Shown in pieces: positions 24,687 to 34,205 of a stretch of 64,000 nucleotides of DNA (within the stretch, counting starts at the first letter, position 1; each line of letters starts with the position of its first letter). Below the pieces are notes generated by a model. It was given only the letters and a program-made list of their open reading frames with translations, was not told where the DNA came from and ran no database searches. The translations under genes and the position numbers were made by a program. Source of the stretch: Arcobacter vandammei (GTDB lineage: Bacteria > Campylobacterota > Campylobacteria > Campylobacterales > Arcobacteraceae); contig NZ_JADKPZ010000012.1 of assembly GCF_016106035.1 (NCBI RefSeq), positions 25,154 through 89,153 on the forward strand, written 5' to 3'.

Positions 24687-26805
24687 CAATTCTATATTTT
24701 TGTCTTATTCCACCAACTGGTTTTAAAGTTAAGAAAGCATAAAGTATAGTTTGTTCATAGCTATCATAATCTCCATTAATATTTTTTCTACTTCTTGGAG
24801 TTATCTCTTTTTCAACCATCAAATCTAAATTCCAACAGCTATCATCAATATTTAATCCTATTCCTTGTCTACTTCTTACTTTCTCTTTAATATTATAATT
24901 TTCATAATATTTTAATGAATAATCTTTTGCAAACTTATATGAAGCACTATATCCATAAGATTCTAAATCAACTCTATCATTAAAATCATTTTCTGTTGCT
25001 CTTGTATTATTATAATTTGCAGTTAAAACAAAATCTTCATATTTAAATGAAGTACTAGCACTACTTTCTACTATAGTTTTATCTTGCATATTATAGATAA
25101 CTTTCCCAGAGATAGAACCATAATCATGATTAAGTTTAAGATAATTTTCATAATCTTGAGCTTTTGCTTCATCAAAGCTATCATAGATTATTGATTGACT
25201 CATTTTATGATTTACAATTTGTTTTAAACTCTCTTTATCATATATAGATTGATTTAAGTTTAAATCAACTGTCTTATTATCTTTAATAGTTGGAAAATCT
25301 TTCAGTTCATCATATCTAGCAGCATCATTTTTTGTAACAGTAATACCATAAATATCGCCATCTTTTCTTATATTCTTAGGAACATCATAACTAGCTCTTA
25401 AATTTACTGTGTGAATATAGTCTGTATATGGTCTTATTAAATCACTTCCTATAAAAAATGAAGTTTTATTTTGAATAAGTGTTCCATTGTCATATTTATA
25501 TTTTGAGTTATCATAATTGTATTGAGTTAAAGTAGAGCTATTTTCAACTCCTATATACATATAATCATCTAAAATATTTTTACTATATGAAATAGGAAGA
25601 TTTAACTCATATATATCAGCTGTTATTCCTTCTCTTCTTGTATAGTTGTAATATTTAGCATCTAAAGAGTAGATTAAACTATCTAAAAATAGCTCTTGAT
25701 TATAAATATGCCCATGAAGTTGTGGTAATTCTTGCATAGTTTGTGCATTTGATTTTCTACCAGCATCTATATAATATTTCCCATAAGCTCCACCATAATA
25801 GTTTGGAGTATTATAAAAATAGTTTAATTTTGATTCAACTTTTTTATCAGTTGTTGTTTCATAATCATTATCTTCAAGAGTAATATATTCAACATCATTT
25901 AAATATCTTAAAGAGGCATAAAGTCCATCTTCATGATTATTTTTACTTGCTAATATTCCTCTTCTTTCATAATTCAAATTAACACCATAATGTTCAGAGT
26001 TTTCTAAGCCCTCTTTTTCTTGATATTTTGGTTTTTCTTTAAAATATCCAGTTTTAATCTTAAGCATAGAGTTTGGTGAATCAGCATATCTAAAATATGA
26101 GTAAACTCCAGCTCCTCTTAAAGTTCTAACTTGTGGAATTACTTCAATATCATAATTATCAGCAGGTGCAAAAAATATCGGTTGAGAGTAATAGATACCT
26201 TCACTTTTTGAGTATCCAATTAAAGGGAGTAAAAGTCCTGTTCTTCTTGTTGTATCTGTTGGAAATCCCCAATAAGGAAGATAAAAAACAGGAATATTTT
26301 TAAAATACAATCTTGGATTATAAGCATTTATCCACATATTTTCTGTATCATAATCAGCACTTGAAGTTCTAATACTCCAATCTGGGTCTATACAATCACA
26401 AGATGAGATTATTGTACCATCTAATTTTACTATCTCTTTATTTTTTCTTGACTCTTTTGCATTTGTCCAAATACTATTTTTTTCCTCCATTAAAAATGTT
26501 GGAGATTGATTAAAAATTTCATTTTTTAAATCAACATAAGCATAATTACTTTGTGTTTGGATATTGTTATCTTTTATTATTAAAACATTATCAAAGAGTT
26601 CAAAATTTTCACTATCTTGATGAAAAACTACCTTATCTGCACTTAAATAATATGTAGGAGAATAAATTACAACATTTCCTGTTGCTGTTATAATATTATC
26701 TTTTGTATCAACATTTTGAGCAAGTAACTGATATTTTTCATTTTTTATTTCAACTGAATAAAGTAGTGAAGAAGTTATTATTAAAGAGCTTATAATTCTA
26801 CGCAT
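24661..26805 (-). CDS. lptD: LPS-assembly outer-membrane protein LptD
   Basis: Inserts lipopolysaccharide into the outer leaflet of the outer membrane. A signal peptide (to about residue 18) precedes an OstA/LptA-like periplasmic domain (ITATGNVVIYSPTYYLSADK, residues of about 40-110), followed by a long beta barrel with GFPTDTTRRTGLLLPLIGYS, the strongly conserved entry into the barrel. Cysteines are a CDC pair after the periplasmic domain and one near the C-terminus, compatible with a long-range disulphide, though the four-Cys pattern of E. coli is incomplete. At 714 residues it is typical of the lineage. lptA and lptC are at 47.4-48.4 kb in this window. Confidence 0.93.
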   Translation of the reverse strand: MRRIISSLIITSSLLYSVEIKNEKYQLLAQNVDTKDNIITATGNVVIYSPTYYLSADKVVFHQDSENFELFDNVLIIKDNNIQTQSNYAYVDLKNEIFNQSPTFLMEEKNSIWTNAKESRKNKEIVKLDGTIISSCDCIDPDWSIRTSSADYDTENMWINAYNPRLYFKNIPVFYLPYWGFPTDTTRRTGLLLPLIGYSKSEGIYYSQPIFFAPADNYDIEVIPQVRTLRGAGVYSYFRYADSPNSMLKIKTGYFKEKPKYQEKEGLENSEHYGVNLNYERRGILASKNNHEDGLYASLRYLNDVEYITLEDNDYETTTDKKVESKLNYFYNTPNYYGGAYGKYYIDAGRKSNAQTMQELPQLHGHIYNQELFLDSLIYSLDAKYYNYTRREGITADIYELNLPISYSKNILDDYMYIGVENSSTLTQYNYDNSKYKYDNGTLIQNKTSFFIGSDLIRPYTDYIHTVNLRASYDVPKNIRKDGDIYGITVTKNDAARYDELKDFPTIKDNKTVDLNLNQSIYDKESLKQIVNHKMSQSIIYDSFDEAKAQDYENYLKLNHDYGSISGKVIYNMQDKTIVESSASTSFKYEDFVLTANYNNTRATENDFNDRVDLESYGYSASYKFAKDYSLKYYENYNIKEKVRSRQGIGLNIDDSCWNLDLMVEKEITPRSRKNINGDYDSYEQTILYAFLTLKPVGGIRQKYRIDDNSNDFK

Positions 26806-27241
26806 TTACCACCAACGTTTTCCCTGTAAAATCATGGAATGTTTTTCTTCCATCATTAAAAAATCCGATTAAAAAACCAACATAAAAGAACATCTCTGAA
26901 ACAACTCTTCCAATTCCTCTAAATAGAGCTTGGAAAAAACTTGCTCTCCCCCAATAATTTGAATCAATTACTCTAATTTTTGCAACTTTTTTCCCAATAG
27001 TTTGCCCACTATACCAAACAAAAAAAGTGTGATAAAAAATTTTCAGAACCATAAAAGGTAAAAATAGTGTAGTTTGCATTAAATAAACCAGTGCTTCACT
27101 ATCATGACTAGAAGCAACTATCATATCCCAATAGGCAAACATTATTAATAAACTAACAATAACATCATCAATGACAAAGGCAAAAGCCCTACTTCTCATA
27201 GATGCTAATTCTAGTTTTGATGTATCAATTTGTTCTTGCAT
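26798..27241 (-). CDS. RDD family membrane protein
   Basis: A 147-residue inner-membrane protein of the RDD family. The signature is in MRSRAFAFVIDDVIVSLLIM (Arg and paired Asp in the first helix), followed by a second helix and the GQTIGKKVAKIRVID motif, with RGIGRVVSE before the last helix. Three to four membrane segments are visible. Function is generally unknown; some relatives affect ion or osmotic homeostasis. It overlaps lptD by 8 bp and follows purD by 4 bp, so it is part of the same transcript. Confidence 0.88.
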   Translation of the reverse strand: MQEQIDTSKLELASMRSRAFAFVIDDVIVSLLIMFAYWDMIVASSHDSEALVYLMQTTLFLPFMVLKIFYHTFFVWYSGQTIGKKVAKIRVIDSNYWGRASFFQALFRGIGRVVSEMFFYVGFLIGFFNDGRKTFHDFTGKTLVVNA

Positions 27242-27245
27242 AAAA

Positions 27246-28514
27246 CTACTTTAATGCCTGATATGCAATATCAGTTCTGCATTTTTTACCTGCAAAATGA
27301 ACTTGACCACATAGGGCATAAGCTCTATTTCTTGCCTCTTTTATACTATTACCAGTTCCTACACAAACTAATACTCTTCCACCTGTTGCAAATAGTTTTC
27401 CATCTATTAACTCAACTCCAGCAAAAGAGATATGAGAGTTGTTTTTTAAATCTTCATCTACAATTTTATCTATTATAATCTCAGCTGCTTTACTTGAACT
27501 ATATGGATAGTTTTCACTTGCCATCACAACACCAACTGCAAACTCATTTTTAATTTTTATATCTAATTTATCAAGTTGTTTTGTAGCACCATAGTAAAAT
27601 AGTTCAGATACAGGTGATTCAAGAAGAGGCATTAAAATCTCACACTCAGGATCTCCAAATCTTACATTATATTCTAAAATAATTGGTTCACCTTTTACAA
27701 CCATAACTCCAATAAATAAAACTCCTTCAAAAGGTGCACCTTCAGCTTGCATCCCTTTTAAAGTTGGTTTGATTACTCTATCTTCTATTTTTTTATAGAT
27801 TTCATCATTAACTAGTGGTGTTGGAGCATAAGCACCCATTCCACCTGTGTTTGGTCCTGTATCACCATCGCCTACTCTTTTGTGATCTTGAGCTGCTGGT
27901 AAAACTTTATAGTTTTTTCCATCACAAATAGCAAAAACAGATAGTTCATATCCATCTAAAAACTCTTCAATTACTACATTTGTTCCAGCATCACCAAAAG
28001 AGCTACCATTAAGCATATCTAAAGCAGCTTGTTTTGCCTCTTCTTTACTTTGTGCAATAATTACACCTTTTCCAGCACAAAGCCCATCTGCTTTTACAAC
28101 TATTGGAGTGTTTTGCATACTATCAATAAAGTTTAAAGCCTCTTCTTTGCTAGTAGTTTCTATAAATGCTGCTGTTGGTACATTGTATTTTTTTAGAATA
28201 TTTTTCATATAAGCTTTTGAACCCTCAAGTTTTGCAGCAGCTGCAGTTGGTCCAAAAATTACTAAATTATGTTTTCTAAATATATCAACAACACCATCTA
28301 CAAGTGGAGCTTCTGGTCCAACTATTGTTAAATCAATGTTATTTTCTTTTGCAAAGAGTGCAAGTTTTTCATAATCAGTTATATTAATATTTGTTCCTAA
28401 ATCTGAAGTAGCACCATTTCCTGGCATAAAATATAAGTTATGAGATTTTTCTTTTGTTAATGCTAATCCAATAGAGTACTCTCTACCACCACTTCCAAGT
28501 ATTAATATATTCAC
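27246..28514 (-). CDS. purD: Phosphoribosylamine-glycine ligase
   Basis: Second step of purine synthesis: phosphoribosylamine + glycine + ATP to GAR. The 422-residue ATP-grasp enzyme has [14 protein letters not shown] at the start, [45 protein letters not shown] and [12 protein letters not shown], all diagnostic. It starts with GTG (28512-28514), with AAAGGA 6 nt upstream. A probable 6S RNA lies immediately upstream on the same strand. Confidence 0.97.
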   Translation of the reverse strand: MNILILGSGGREYSIGLALTKEKSHNLYFMPGNGATSDLGTNINITDYEKLALFAKENNIDLTIVGPEAPLVDGVVDIFRKHNLVIFGPTAAAAKLEGSKAYMKNILKKYNVPTAAFIETTSKEEALNFIDSMQNTPIVVKADGLCAGKGVIIAQSKEEAKQAALDMLNGSSFGDAGTNVVIEEFLDGYELSVFAICDGKNYKVLPAAQDHKRVGDGDTGPNTGGMGAYAPTPLVNDEIYKKIEDRVIKPTLKGMQAEGAPFEGVLFIGVMVVKGEPIILEYNVRFGDPECEILMPLLESPVSELFYYGATKQLDKLDIKIKNEFAVGVVMASENYPYSSSKAAEIIIDKIVDEDLKNNSHISFAGVELIDGKLFATGGRVLVCVGTGNSIKEARNRAYALCGQVHFAGKKCRTDIAYQALK

Positions 28515-28534
28515 GATTGTTCCTTTGAAATTTT

Positions 28535-28716
28535 ATAAAAGTTCCCGAGTAGCCGTTACCATAAATTTGGCCCTGAAAAGTCAGGACAGTAAGCAAGAGA
28601 AATATTTAAGGAGCAAAAACAAAAAGAATCGCTACACACCATATTACTACAATTTGCCTACAAAAATAAGTTATCGGACCTCTCGTCAATGGAAATCACG
28701 AACTACTTAGGTTAAA
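28535..28716 (-). ncRNA. ssrS: Probable 6S RNA
   Basis: No credible protein gene fits 28515-28757, but the minus strand folds like 6S RNA. The ends pair (CCTAAGTAG at 28703-28711 with CTACTCGG at 28545-28552). The 5' side of the centre has GGTCCGATAAC, resembling the CCGATAT region of E. coli 6S where product RNAs start. The 3' side has a small perfect hairpin, CCTGA-CTTT-TCAGG, where E. coli also has one. I recall that 6S RNA lies next to purD in related Campylobacterota. It would bind sigma-70 RNA polymerase. The ends are approximate. Confidence 0.7.
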
Positions 28717-28757
28717 TATTGAGATAGATTTTATCTAAATTATCTTTAAAATTATGT

Positions 28758-29399
28758 TTAACTATAATACAACTTTGCAAGTTTTATACATTCAGATACA
28801 TTTGTAGTTTGGCTAATTTGATAGTTTTTTATCTCCTTTGGAAGATAATAAGCAGTTGTTTTTCCAATTACAATAGCCTTAAAGCTACTATTCCAAGAAA
28901 ATTTCTTAAAAAAGCACTCTACACTAGAAGGAGAAGTAAAAATTATAGTTGAATCATCTTCTAATTCAATCTCTTTTAGATTTTTATTACAAATAGTTTC
29001 ATAAGATACCAATTCATCTATATTTATACCATTATCTTTCAAAATAGATAGTAAATTTGAAACTGTTTTACTAGCTTTTACATATAAAACTTTTTTATCT
29101 TTTAAGTAAGGAATTAGCTCTTTTGCAAACTCATTTCCATGTCCATTTTCTCCAGTAAAAACAACATTTGCACCATATTTCTCTGCTATTTGCGAAGTTG
29201 CTTTTGCTATTACATAAGATGCTTTATTTTTCCAATCTATTTTATTCTCTTCAAGAGCAAAAATTGCACTTTTTGAAGTAAAAATCAAAGCATCATAATT
29301 AGTTAAATCTATATCAAATTTCAAACTTTGAACTTTGAAAACTTCAAGATTTACAACATCATCAAATTTTTGATTATTTAAAAGATAAATTTTTGCCAT
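28758..29399 (-). CDS. hemD: Uroporphyrinogen-III synthase
   Basis: Cyclises hydroxymethylbilane to uroporphyrinogen III in haem synthesis. The sequence is diverged, as always in HemD, but the two-domain pattern is clear: YDALIFTSKSAIFAL in the first domain, then VLYVKASKTVSNLL, SYETICN and STIIFTSPSSVECFFKKF in the second, ending with an IGKTTAYYL helix. Length of 213 is usual. It begins 1 bp after the SulP gene ends and precedes the 6S RNA on the same strand. Confidence 0.85.
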   Translation of the reverse strand: MAKIYLLNNQKFDDVVNLEVFKVQSLKFDIDLTNYDALIFTSKSAIFALEENKIDWKNKASYVIAKATSQIAEKYGANVVFTGENGHGNEFAKELIPYLKDKKVLYVKASKTVSNLLSILKDNGINIDELVSYETICNKNLKEIELEDDSTIIFTSPSSVECFFKKFSWNSSFKAIVIGKTTAYYLPKEIKNYQISQTTNVSECIKLAKLYYS

Positions 29400-29400
29400 T

Positions 29401-30948
29401 TTATAACTCTTCTTTTATATGTATTTTTGCATGTTCTAGGGTTCTATATATTTTAATTGTGTTGAAATTCTCTCCAATTTTTAATAGTTTTTTCTTATGC
29501 ATATATTTTATAACTATTATAATCTCAACACTTTTATCTTTATATTTTTCTATAATATCTTCAAATTTAAATATAGCTGACATATCAACATAGCTTACTT
29601 CAGTACAATCAATAATGATTTTTTTGTATTTTGCTCTATTTAAAACTCTTTCAAGAAGTGTTGCTGTTGCAAAGAACAGAGCACCTTTTACTCTAAAAAC
29701 ATCAATATTCTCTTCATTTTTATTGTTTTTTATTAAAGTTTTATAATGCTTGATTTTCAAATTTTTTGATATTTGATAAACTGCCATAATTGAAGATATT
29801 ACAACTCCTGAAGCAACAGCCATAATTAAATCCACAAAAACTGTCATAAAAAATACAACTAACATAATTAAAAGGTCATCTTTTGAAACTTTTCTTATTA
29901 TTTTAAGAAACTTGTAGTCTAAAATATCAAAACCTACTTTAATTAAAATTCCAGCAAGAAGAGCTAATGGAATTTTTGAAGCAAGAGGAGCAAAAACTAA
30001 AACTATTAAAAGTAAAACAATAGCATGAGTTACTCCTGAAATTCTAGTTGTTGCTCCATTTTTCATATTTACAACAGTTCGCATAGTTGCCCCTGCTCCT
30101 GGAATTGCTCCAAAAAATGAACACATACTATTTCCAATACCTTGAGCTATTAGCTCCTTTTTTGAATTATGATTTGTTTTTAATTTAGAGTCTACATAAA
30201 CAGATGTTAATTGAGTATCAACTGAACCTAAAAGTGCTAAAGTTATAGCAAAAGTTAAAATTGTACTTAAATGTATAATTTCAAATGCAGGAATAGTAAA
30301 TTCTGGCAAAGAAGATGGTATCTCAACTATTGTTGCAATATTTAGATTTAAAAATACTGATAATATAGTTATACTAAATAGAGCAATTAATGCAGGAGGT
30401 ATGATTTTACTAATTTTGCTAGGTGTTAAAAACATAATTAAAAGTGTTAATATTGTTACAACTAAAGCTTCATAATTTATATTATTAAAGGTATTTGATA
30501 GATTTGATAAAATATACAAAATAGAGCTACTATTTTGTACACCAAACATAGGATTTATCTGTAAAATTATAATAATAACTCCTATTCCGCACATAAATCC
30601 AGATATTATAGGGTATGGAATAAACTTTATCCATTTTCCTAAATCTAAAATACCAAATAAAATTTGTATAAGTCCAGCAAACAAAACAACTGCCATAACA
30701 GATGTTAAATCATGCGGAAAAGCAACTATAGCAGAAGCTGTAACAACTGTCATAGGACCAGTTGGTCCTGATACTTGAATAGAAACTCCACCAAAAAGTG
30801 CTGCAAAGAAGCCTAAAATAATTGCTCCATAAAGACCAGCACTAGCACCTGCACCACTTACAACTCCAAAAGCTAATGCCAAAGGTAAAGCAACTATTGC
30901 AACTGTTATTCCAGCTAAAATATCATTTTTTATAGTTGTTAATTGCAA
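29401..30948 (-). CDS. SulP/SLC26 family anion transporter with STAS domain
   Basis: A 515-residue inner-membrane transporter for sulfate or another anion such as bicarbonate. About 11-12 membrane segments fill residues 1-400, with the signature QVSGPTGPMTVV and GAIPGAGATMRTVVNMKNGATT near the transport core. A C-terminal STAS domain (about 415-515) contains IIIDCTEVSYVDMSAI. Substrate cannot be decided from sequence; neighbours (hemD, der) give no hint. It sits 9 bp after der on the same strand. Confidence 0.92.
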   Translation of the reverse strand: MQLTTIKNDILAGITVAIVALPLALAFGVVSGAGASAGLYGAIILGFFAALFGGVSIQVSGPTGPMTVVTASAIVAFPHDLTSVMAVVLFAGLIQILFGILDLGKWIKFIPYPIISGFMCGIGVIIIILQINPMFGVQNSSSILYILSNLSNTFNNINYEALVVTILTLLIMFLTPSKISKIIPPALIALFSITILSVFLNLNIATIVEIPSSLPEFTIPAFEIIHLSTILTFAITLALLGSVDTQLTSVYVDSKLKTNHNSKKELIAQGIGNSMCSFFGAIPGAGATMRTVVNMKNGATTRISGVTHAIVLLLIVLVFAPLASKIPLALLAGILIKVGFDILDYKFLKIIRKVSKDDLLIMLVVFFMTVFVDLIMAVASGVVISSIMAVYQISKNLKIKHYKTLIKNNKNEENIDVFRVKGALFFATATLLERVLNRAKYKKIIIDCTEVSYVDMSAIFKFEDIIEKYKDKSVEIIIVIKYMHKKKLLKIGENFNTIKIYRTLEHAKIHIKEEL

Positions 30949-30957
30949 AGCATTCCT

Positions 30958-32421
30958 CTATCTTTCTAAATACTCTTCATCACCAATTTTATCATTTTTA
31001 CCACGAGCAATTATATGAATTGGTGTTCCTTCAAAATTAAATTTTTCTCTTAAAAAGTTTATTAAATATCTTTTGTATGAGTAGTGTAAAAGTTGTGGTT
31101 TATTCATAACAAGAGCAACTCTTGGAGGTCTTGAGCTAAATTGTGTAGAGTAATAAATTCTTAAATATGCTCCATTTGGACTAGGTAATGAGTGTCTAAT
31201 AACTGCTTCTTCAATTACTTTATTTAATTGTGAAGTTGGAATTCTTTGAGTATAGTTTTCAAAAATCTCTACAATTTTATCTTTTAATCTATCAATACTT
31301 CTTCCTGTTTTTGCTGAAACTGCAATAATTGGAGCATAAGATAAAAATCTAAATCTTCTTCTAACTTCTTCTTCAATTTTTTGGAAACTATCCATATTTT
31401 CATCCCATTTATTTAAAACAATAATTGTTCCTAAACCATATTCATCAACAAGCCCTGCAATTTTTTCATCTAAATCTGTTAATTCTCTTGAGGCATCAAG
31501 AACAACTAAAGCAACATTTGCCTTTTCAAGCATCTCTTTAGTTCTCATTAAAGCATATTTTTCAATTCCTTCTATGCTTCCTCTTCTTCTAAGCCCTGCT
31601 GTATCAACAAAAGTTATATCTTTATCTTTATATGAAAATTTCTCATCAACTGGGTCAATTGTAGTTCCAGCTATACTAGAAACAACTGATCTTTCCATTC
31701 CAACTAGTGAGTTTAAAATAGAAGATTTTCCTACATTTACTCTTCCAATAATTGCAACATTTATAGAAGTATCATCAACTATCTTTTCATCTTCAATTTT
31801 TTCTAAGCCCTCAAGAGAGAAATCCTCATCTTCGTCAAACTCTTCATCAAAAAACTCATCTTCTAGCTCTTTTTTTCTCTTCTCTTCTTCTAATTTTGCA
31901 AGAGTTTCTGGGTTTTCTGGAAGTTGTTTATAAATCCACTCATAAAGTGCTTTTGTACCACGATTGTGAGAAACTGATATTCCAAAAAGGTTTTCATCAC
32001 TTATTCCAAACTCAAAAAATTCCCAAAGTCTCTCTAGCTCTTTATCATTATCAATCTTGTTTACGACTAAAGCTAACTCTTTTCCTAACCTTTGAAGCTC
32101 ATAAAATAGTTCTTTATCCTTATCATCTGGAATATTTTTTCCATCTACCATAAAAAGTATTATATCAGCCTCTTTTGCAGTTTTTATAGCCTTTTTCTTT
32201 ACACTTGAAAAAATTTCATCATTTGTCTCATCTATTCCACCAGTATCAAGTAAAAGTGCCGACCTATCTAAAATCTCAATTTCATGTTTTTTTATATCTC
32301 TTGTTGTTCCTGCAAGATCTGAAACAATCGCTATTCTTTTGTTTGCAATTCTATTAAAAAGTGACGATTTTCCAACATTTGGTTGCCCTATTAGTGCAAC
32401 TTTTTTTAAACTATTTTGCAT
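30958..32421 (-). CDS. der: Ribosome biogenesis GTPase Der (EngA)
   Basis: Double GTPase needed for 50S subunit assembly. The first G domain (about 5-165) has GQPNVGKSSLFN, DTGGID and NKID. The second (about 220-390) has GRVNVGKSSILN, DTAGLRRR and NKWD. A C-terminal KH-like domain follows (about 395-487). The linker between the G domains (about 178-215) is strongly acidic. At 487 residues it is typical. Confidence 0.97.
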   Translation of the reverse strand: MQNSLKKVALIGQPNVGKSSLFNRIANKRIAIVSDLAGTTRDIKKHEIEILDRSALLLDTGGIDETNDEIFSSVKKKAIKTAKEADIILFMVDGKNIPDDKDKELFYELQRLGKELALVVNKIDNDKELERLWEFFEFGISDENLFGISVSHNRGTKALYEWIYKQLPENPETLAKLEEEKRKKELEDEFFDEEFDEDEDFSLEGLEKIEDEKIVDDTSINVAIIGRVNVGKSSILNSLVGMERSVVSSIAGTTIDPVDEKFSYKDKDITFVDTAGLRRRGSIEGIEKYALMRTKEMLEKANVALVVLDASRELTDLDEKIAGLVDEYGLGTIIVLNKWDENMDSFQKIEEEVRRRFRFLSYAPIIAVSAKTGRSIDRLKDKIVEIFENYTQRIPTSQLNKVIEEAVIRHSLPSPNGAYLRIYYSTQFSSRPPRVALVMNKPQLLHYSYKRYLINFLREKFNFEGTPIHIIARGKNDKIGDEEYLER

Positions 32422-32449
32422 ATATTATTTAATCCTATTTTGTAAATTA

Positions 32450-32481
32450 AAAAAGGTATTAGCAAAAGCTAATACCTTTTT
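32450..32481. terminator. Hairpin between hpf and der
   Basis: A 14-bp stem, AAAAAGGTATTAGC (32450-32463 region) with its complement up to 32481, AAAA loop, flanked by A and T runs. It ends hpf transcription on the minus strand, so der probably has its own start in the short remaining gap. Confidence 0.8.
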
Positions 32482-32498
32482 GCATCTTTTTATCATTT

Positions 32499-33041
32499 CT
32501 AGTAAAGTCCAAACTTTCCAGCTACATTTGCTTTATAAAGAACTCTCATATTATCATCTTTATCATAAAAAACTTTAAATTGAGCAGTTGAATTTTTCAA
32601 ATCTTCTAAAGCCTCTTCAATATCAATTGGTTTATAAGAAACAAGTCTTTGTGGAATAATCTCATCCTCAAATTTTTCAAGCTCTTTAGCTATTTTATCT
32701 TCAACCTCATTTAACTCAACTTCACTTAATTTTGTAGCTTTGTGAGCAGAAATTTTATCATGATGTCTTCTTAAAACTTTAGATACTCTATCTACAGCTA
32801 TATCAATAGCAGCATATAAATCTTTATCTTTTTGTTTTACAACAACAGTATCAATATTTGCAATATTCAGTGTAAATTCAAATGTAAAACTATTTTTACC
32901 TTGTTTTTCATCGGCACTAATTGTTGAAGCCACTGAGATAATATCTAAGTTATATTTTTCAAATGCATTTATAGAACTATTTACATAATCTTTTATAGCA
33001 TCTGTTAATTTTATGTGTCTTCCTACGATACTTGTATTCAT
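32499..33041 (-). CDS. hpf: Long-form ribosome hibernation promoting factor
   Basis: Binds the 30S subunit and promotes inactive 100S ribosomes in stationary phase. The N-terminal domain (about 1-105: TSIVGRHIKLTDAIKDYVNS, then DLYAAIDIAVDRVSKVLRRH) is the HPF/YfiA fold. The C-terminal domain (about 125-180: VSYKPIDIEEALEDL, ending VAGKFGLY) is the dimerisation part found only in long HPF. I start at the ATG at 33041, preceded by AAGGAG; a TTG two codons earlier is less likely. Confidence 0.93.
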   Translation of the reverse strand: MNTSIVGRHIKLTDAIKDYVNSSINAFEKYNLDIISVASTISADEKQGKNSFTFEFTLNIANIDTVVVKQKDKDLYAAIDIAVDRVSKVLRRHHDKISAHKATKLSEVELNEVEDKIAKELEKFEDEIIPQRLVSYKPIDIEEALEDLKNSTAQFKVFYDKDDNMRVLYKANVAGKFGLY

Positions 33042-33116
33042 AATCAACTCCTTGTAATGTGATTAAGGCATTGTAACATAAAAATTATAAAATGAGAACT
33101 CTTCAAAGAAAATTGA

Positions 33117-33122
33117 TATAAT
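33117..33122 (+). promoter_or_regulatory. -10 box of the histidine kinase gene; transcript probably leaderless
   Basis: GATATAAT ends at 33122 and the ATG begins at 33129, exactly where transcription would be expected to start. There is no Shine-Dalgarno sequence between them. No clear -35 is seen. Confidence 0.6.
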
Positions 33123-33128
33123 TCAAAT

Positions 33129-34205
33129 ATGAATAATTACCAAAAAGCAATAGAAAATTCAAATATAGTTTCAAAAACAGATATAAAAGGTAATATTACC
33201 TTTGTAAATGAAGAGTTTATAAAGCTTTTTGAGTATAGTAACGATGAGCTAATAGGTCAAAATCACAATATAATCAGACATCCAGATACTCCAAAAGAAA
33301 ACTTCAAAGAGCTATGGAATACAATTTTAAATAAAAGAGTACATAAAGCAACAGTTAAAAATCTTTCTAAAAGTGGAAAAACTATCTATTTAAATACTAC
33401 AATTATCCCTATTTTAGATGAAAATGAAGATATTTTTGAGTTTATTGCTATAAGATATGATATTACAAATGAAGTTATGCTTCAAAAAGAGTTAGAACAA
33501 AATCAAAAAATAATCTTTTTACAATCAAGAATGGCTAGTCTTGGGCAAATGTTAGCAAATATTGCTCATCAATGGAGGCAACCTTTAACAGAACTTAATT
33601 TAAATCTTTTTAATCTAAAAAAGACTTTTAATAAAAAAGATACAAAAGAGTTTGAAAAACTATATGAGAATAGTAAAAACTTGATACTTGGAATGTCAAA
33701 TACAATTGAAAACTTCACAAATTTCTTTACTCCTCAAAAAGAAAAAGAGTTTTTTTTACTAAATTTAAGCATAAATGATGCTTTAAAAATTTTAACTAGA
33801 GTTTTAGAGGATGAGCAAATATCCATAAAATTTGAAATAGAGAAGAATTTAGAGATTTTTGGGGTGAAAAATGAGCTTACTCAAGTTTTATTAAACCTTA
33901 TAAACAATTCAAAAGATGCTTTTGTTACAAAAAATATAGAAAAAAAAGAGCTAAAAATTAGAACTTATACAAAAGATAATTTTATCTATCTTGAATATCT
34001 TGATAATGCTCAAGGGCTAAATAATGAGCTATTTGATAAAATTTATGAACCATATTTTACAACAAAGCATAAAAGTAGTGGAACAGGACTTGGGCTTTTT
34101 ATTTGTAAAATTATTATTGAGAATAGTTTTGGAGGTGAAATTATGCATAAAAATATAGAGCAAGGCTTAAAATTTACTATAAAATTTACAAAAGTCAATT
34201 TATGA
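33129..34205 (+). CDS. PAS-domain sensor histidine kinase (cytoplasmic)
   Basis: A 358-residue kinase without membrane helices. The PAS domain (about 1-120: ITFVNEEFIKLFEYSNDELI, NIIRHPDTPKENFKELW) resembles the redox-sensing PAS of Aer-like proteins; whether it binds FAD is unknown. A coiled linker leads to the phospho-His in MLANIAHQWRQPL. The ATP-binding domain has LINNSKDAF, YLDNAQGLN and SGTGLGLFICKII. It pairs with the response regulator that it overlaps by 4 bases. The motifs closely match those of the kinase at 10005-11384, which differs by having a membrane sensor. Confidence 0.92.
   Translation: MNNYQKAIENSNIVSKTDIKGNITFVNEEFIKLFEYSNDELIGQNHNIIRHPDTPKENFKELWNTILNKRVHKATVKNLSKSGKTIYLNTTIIPILDENEDIFEFIAIRYDITNEVMLQKELEQNQKIIFLQSRMASLGQMLANIAHQWRQPLTELNLNLFNLKKTFNKKDTKEFEKLYENSKNLILGMSNTIENFTNFFTPQKEKEFFLLNLSINDALKILTRVLEDEQISIKFEIEKNLEIFGVKNELTQVLLNLINNSKDAFVTKNIEKKELKIRTYTKDNFIYLEYLDNAQGLNNELFDKIYEPYFTTKHKSSGTGLGLFICKIIIENSFGGEIMHKNIEQGLKFTIKFTKVNL

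Noticed and set aside
28525..28710. A 61-residue plus-strand ORF between purD and hemD
   Set aside because: Its composition is unlike the neighbours, it has no ribosome site or known motif, and the region is better explained by a structured RNA on the other strand.
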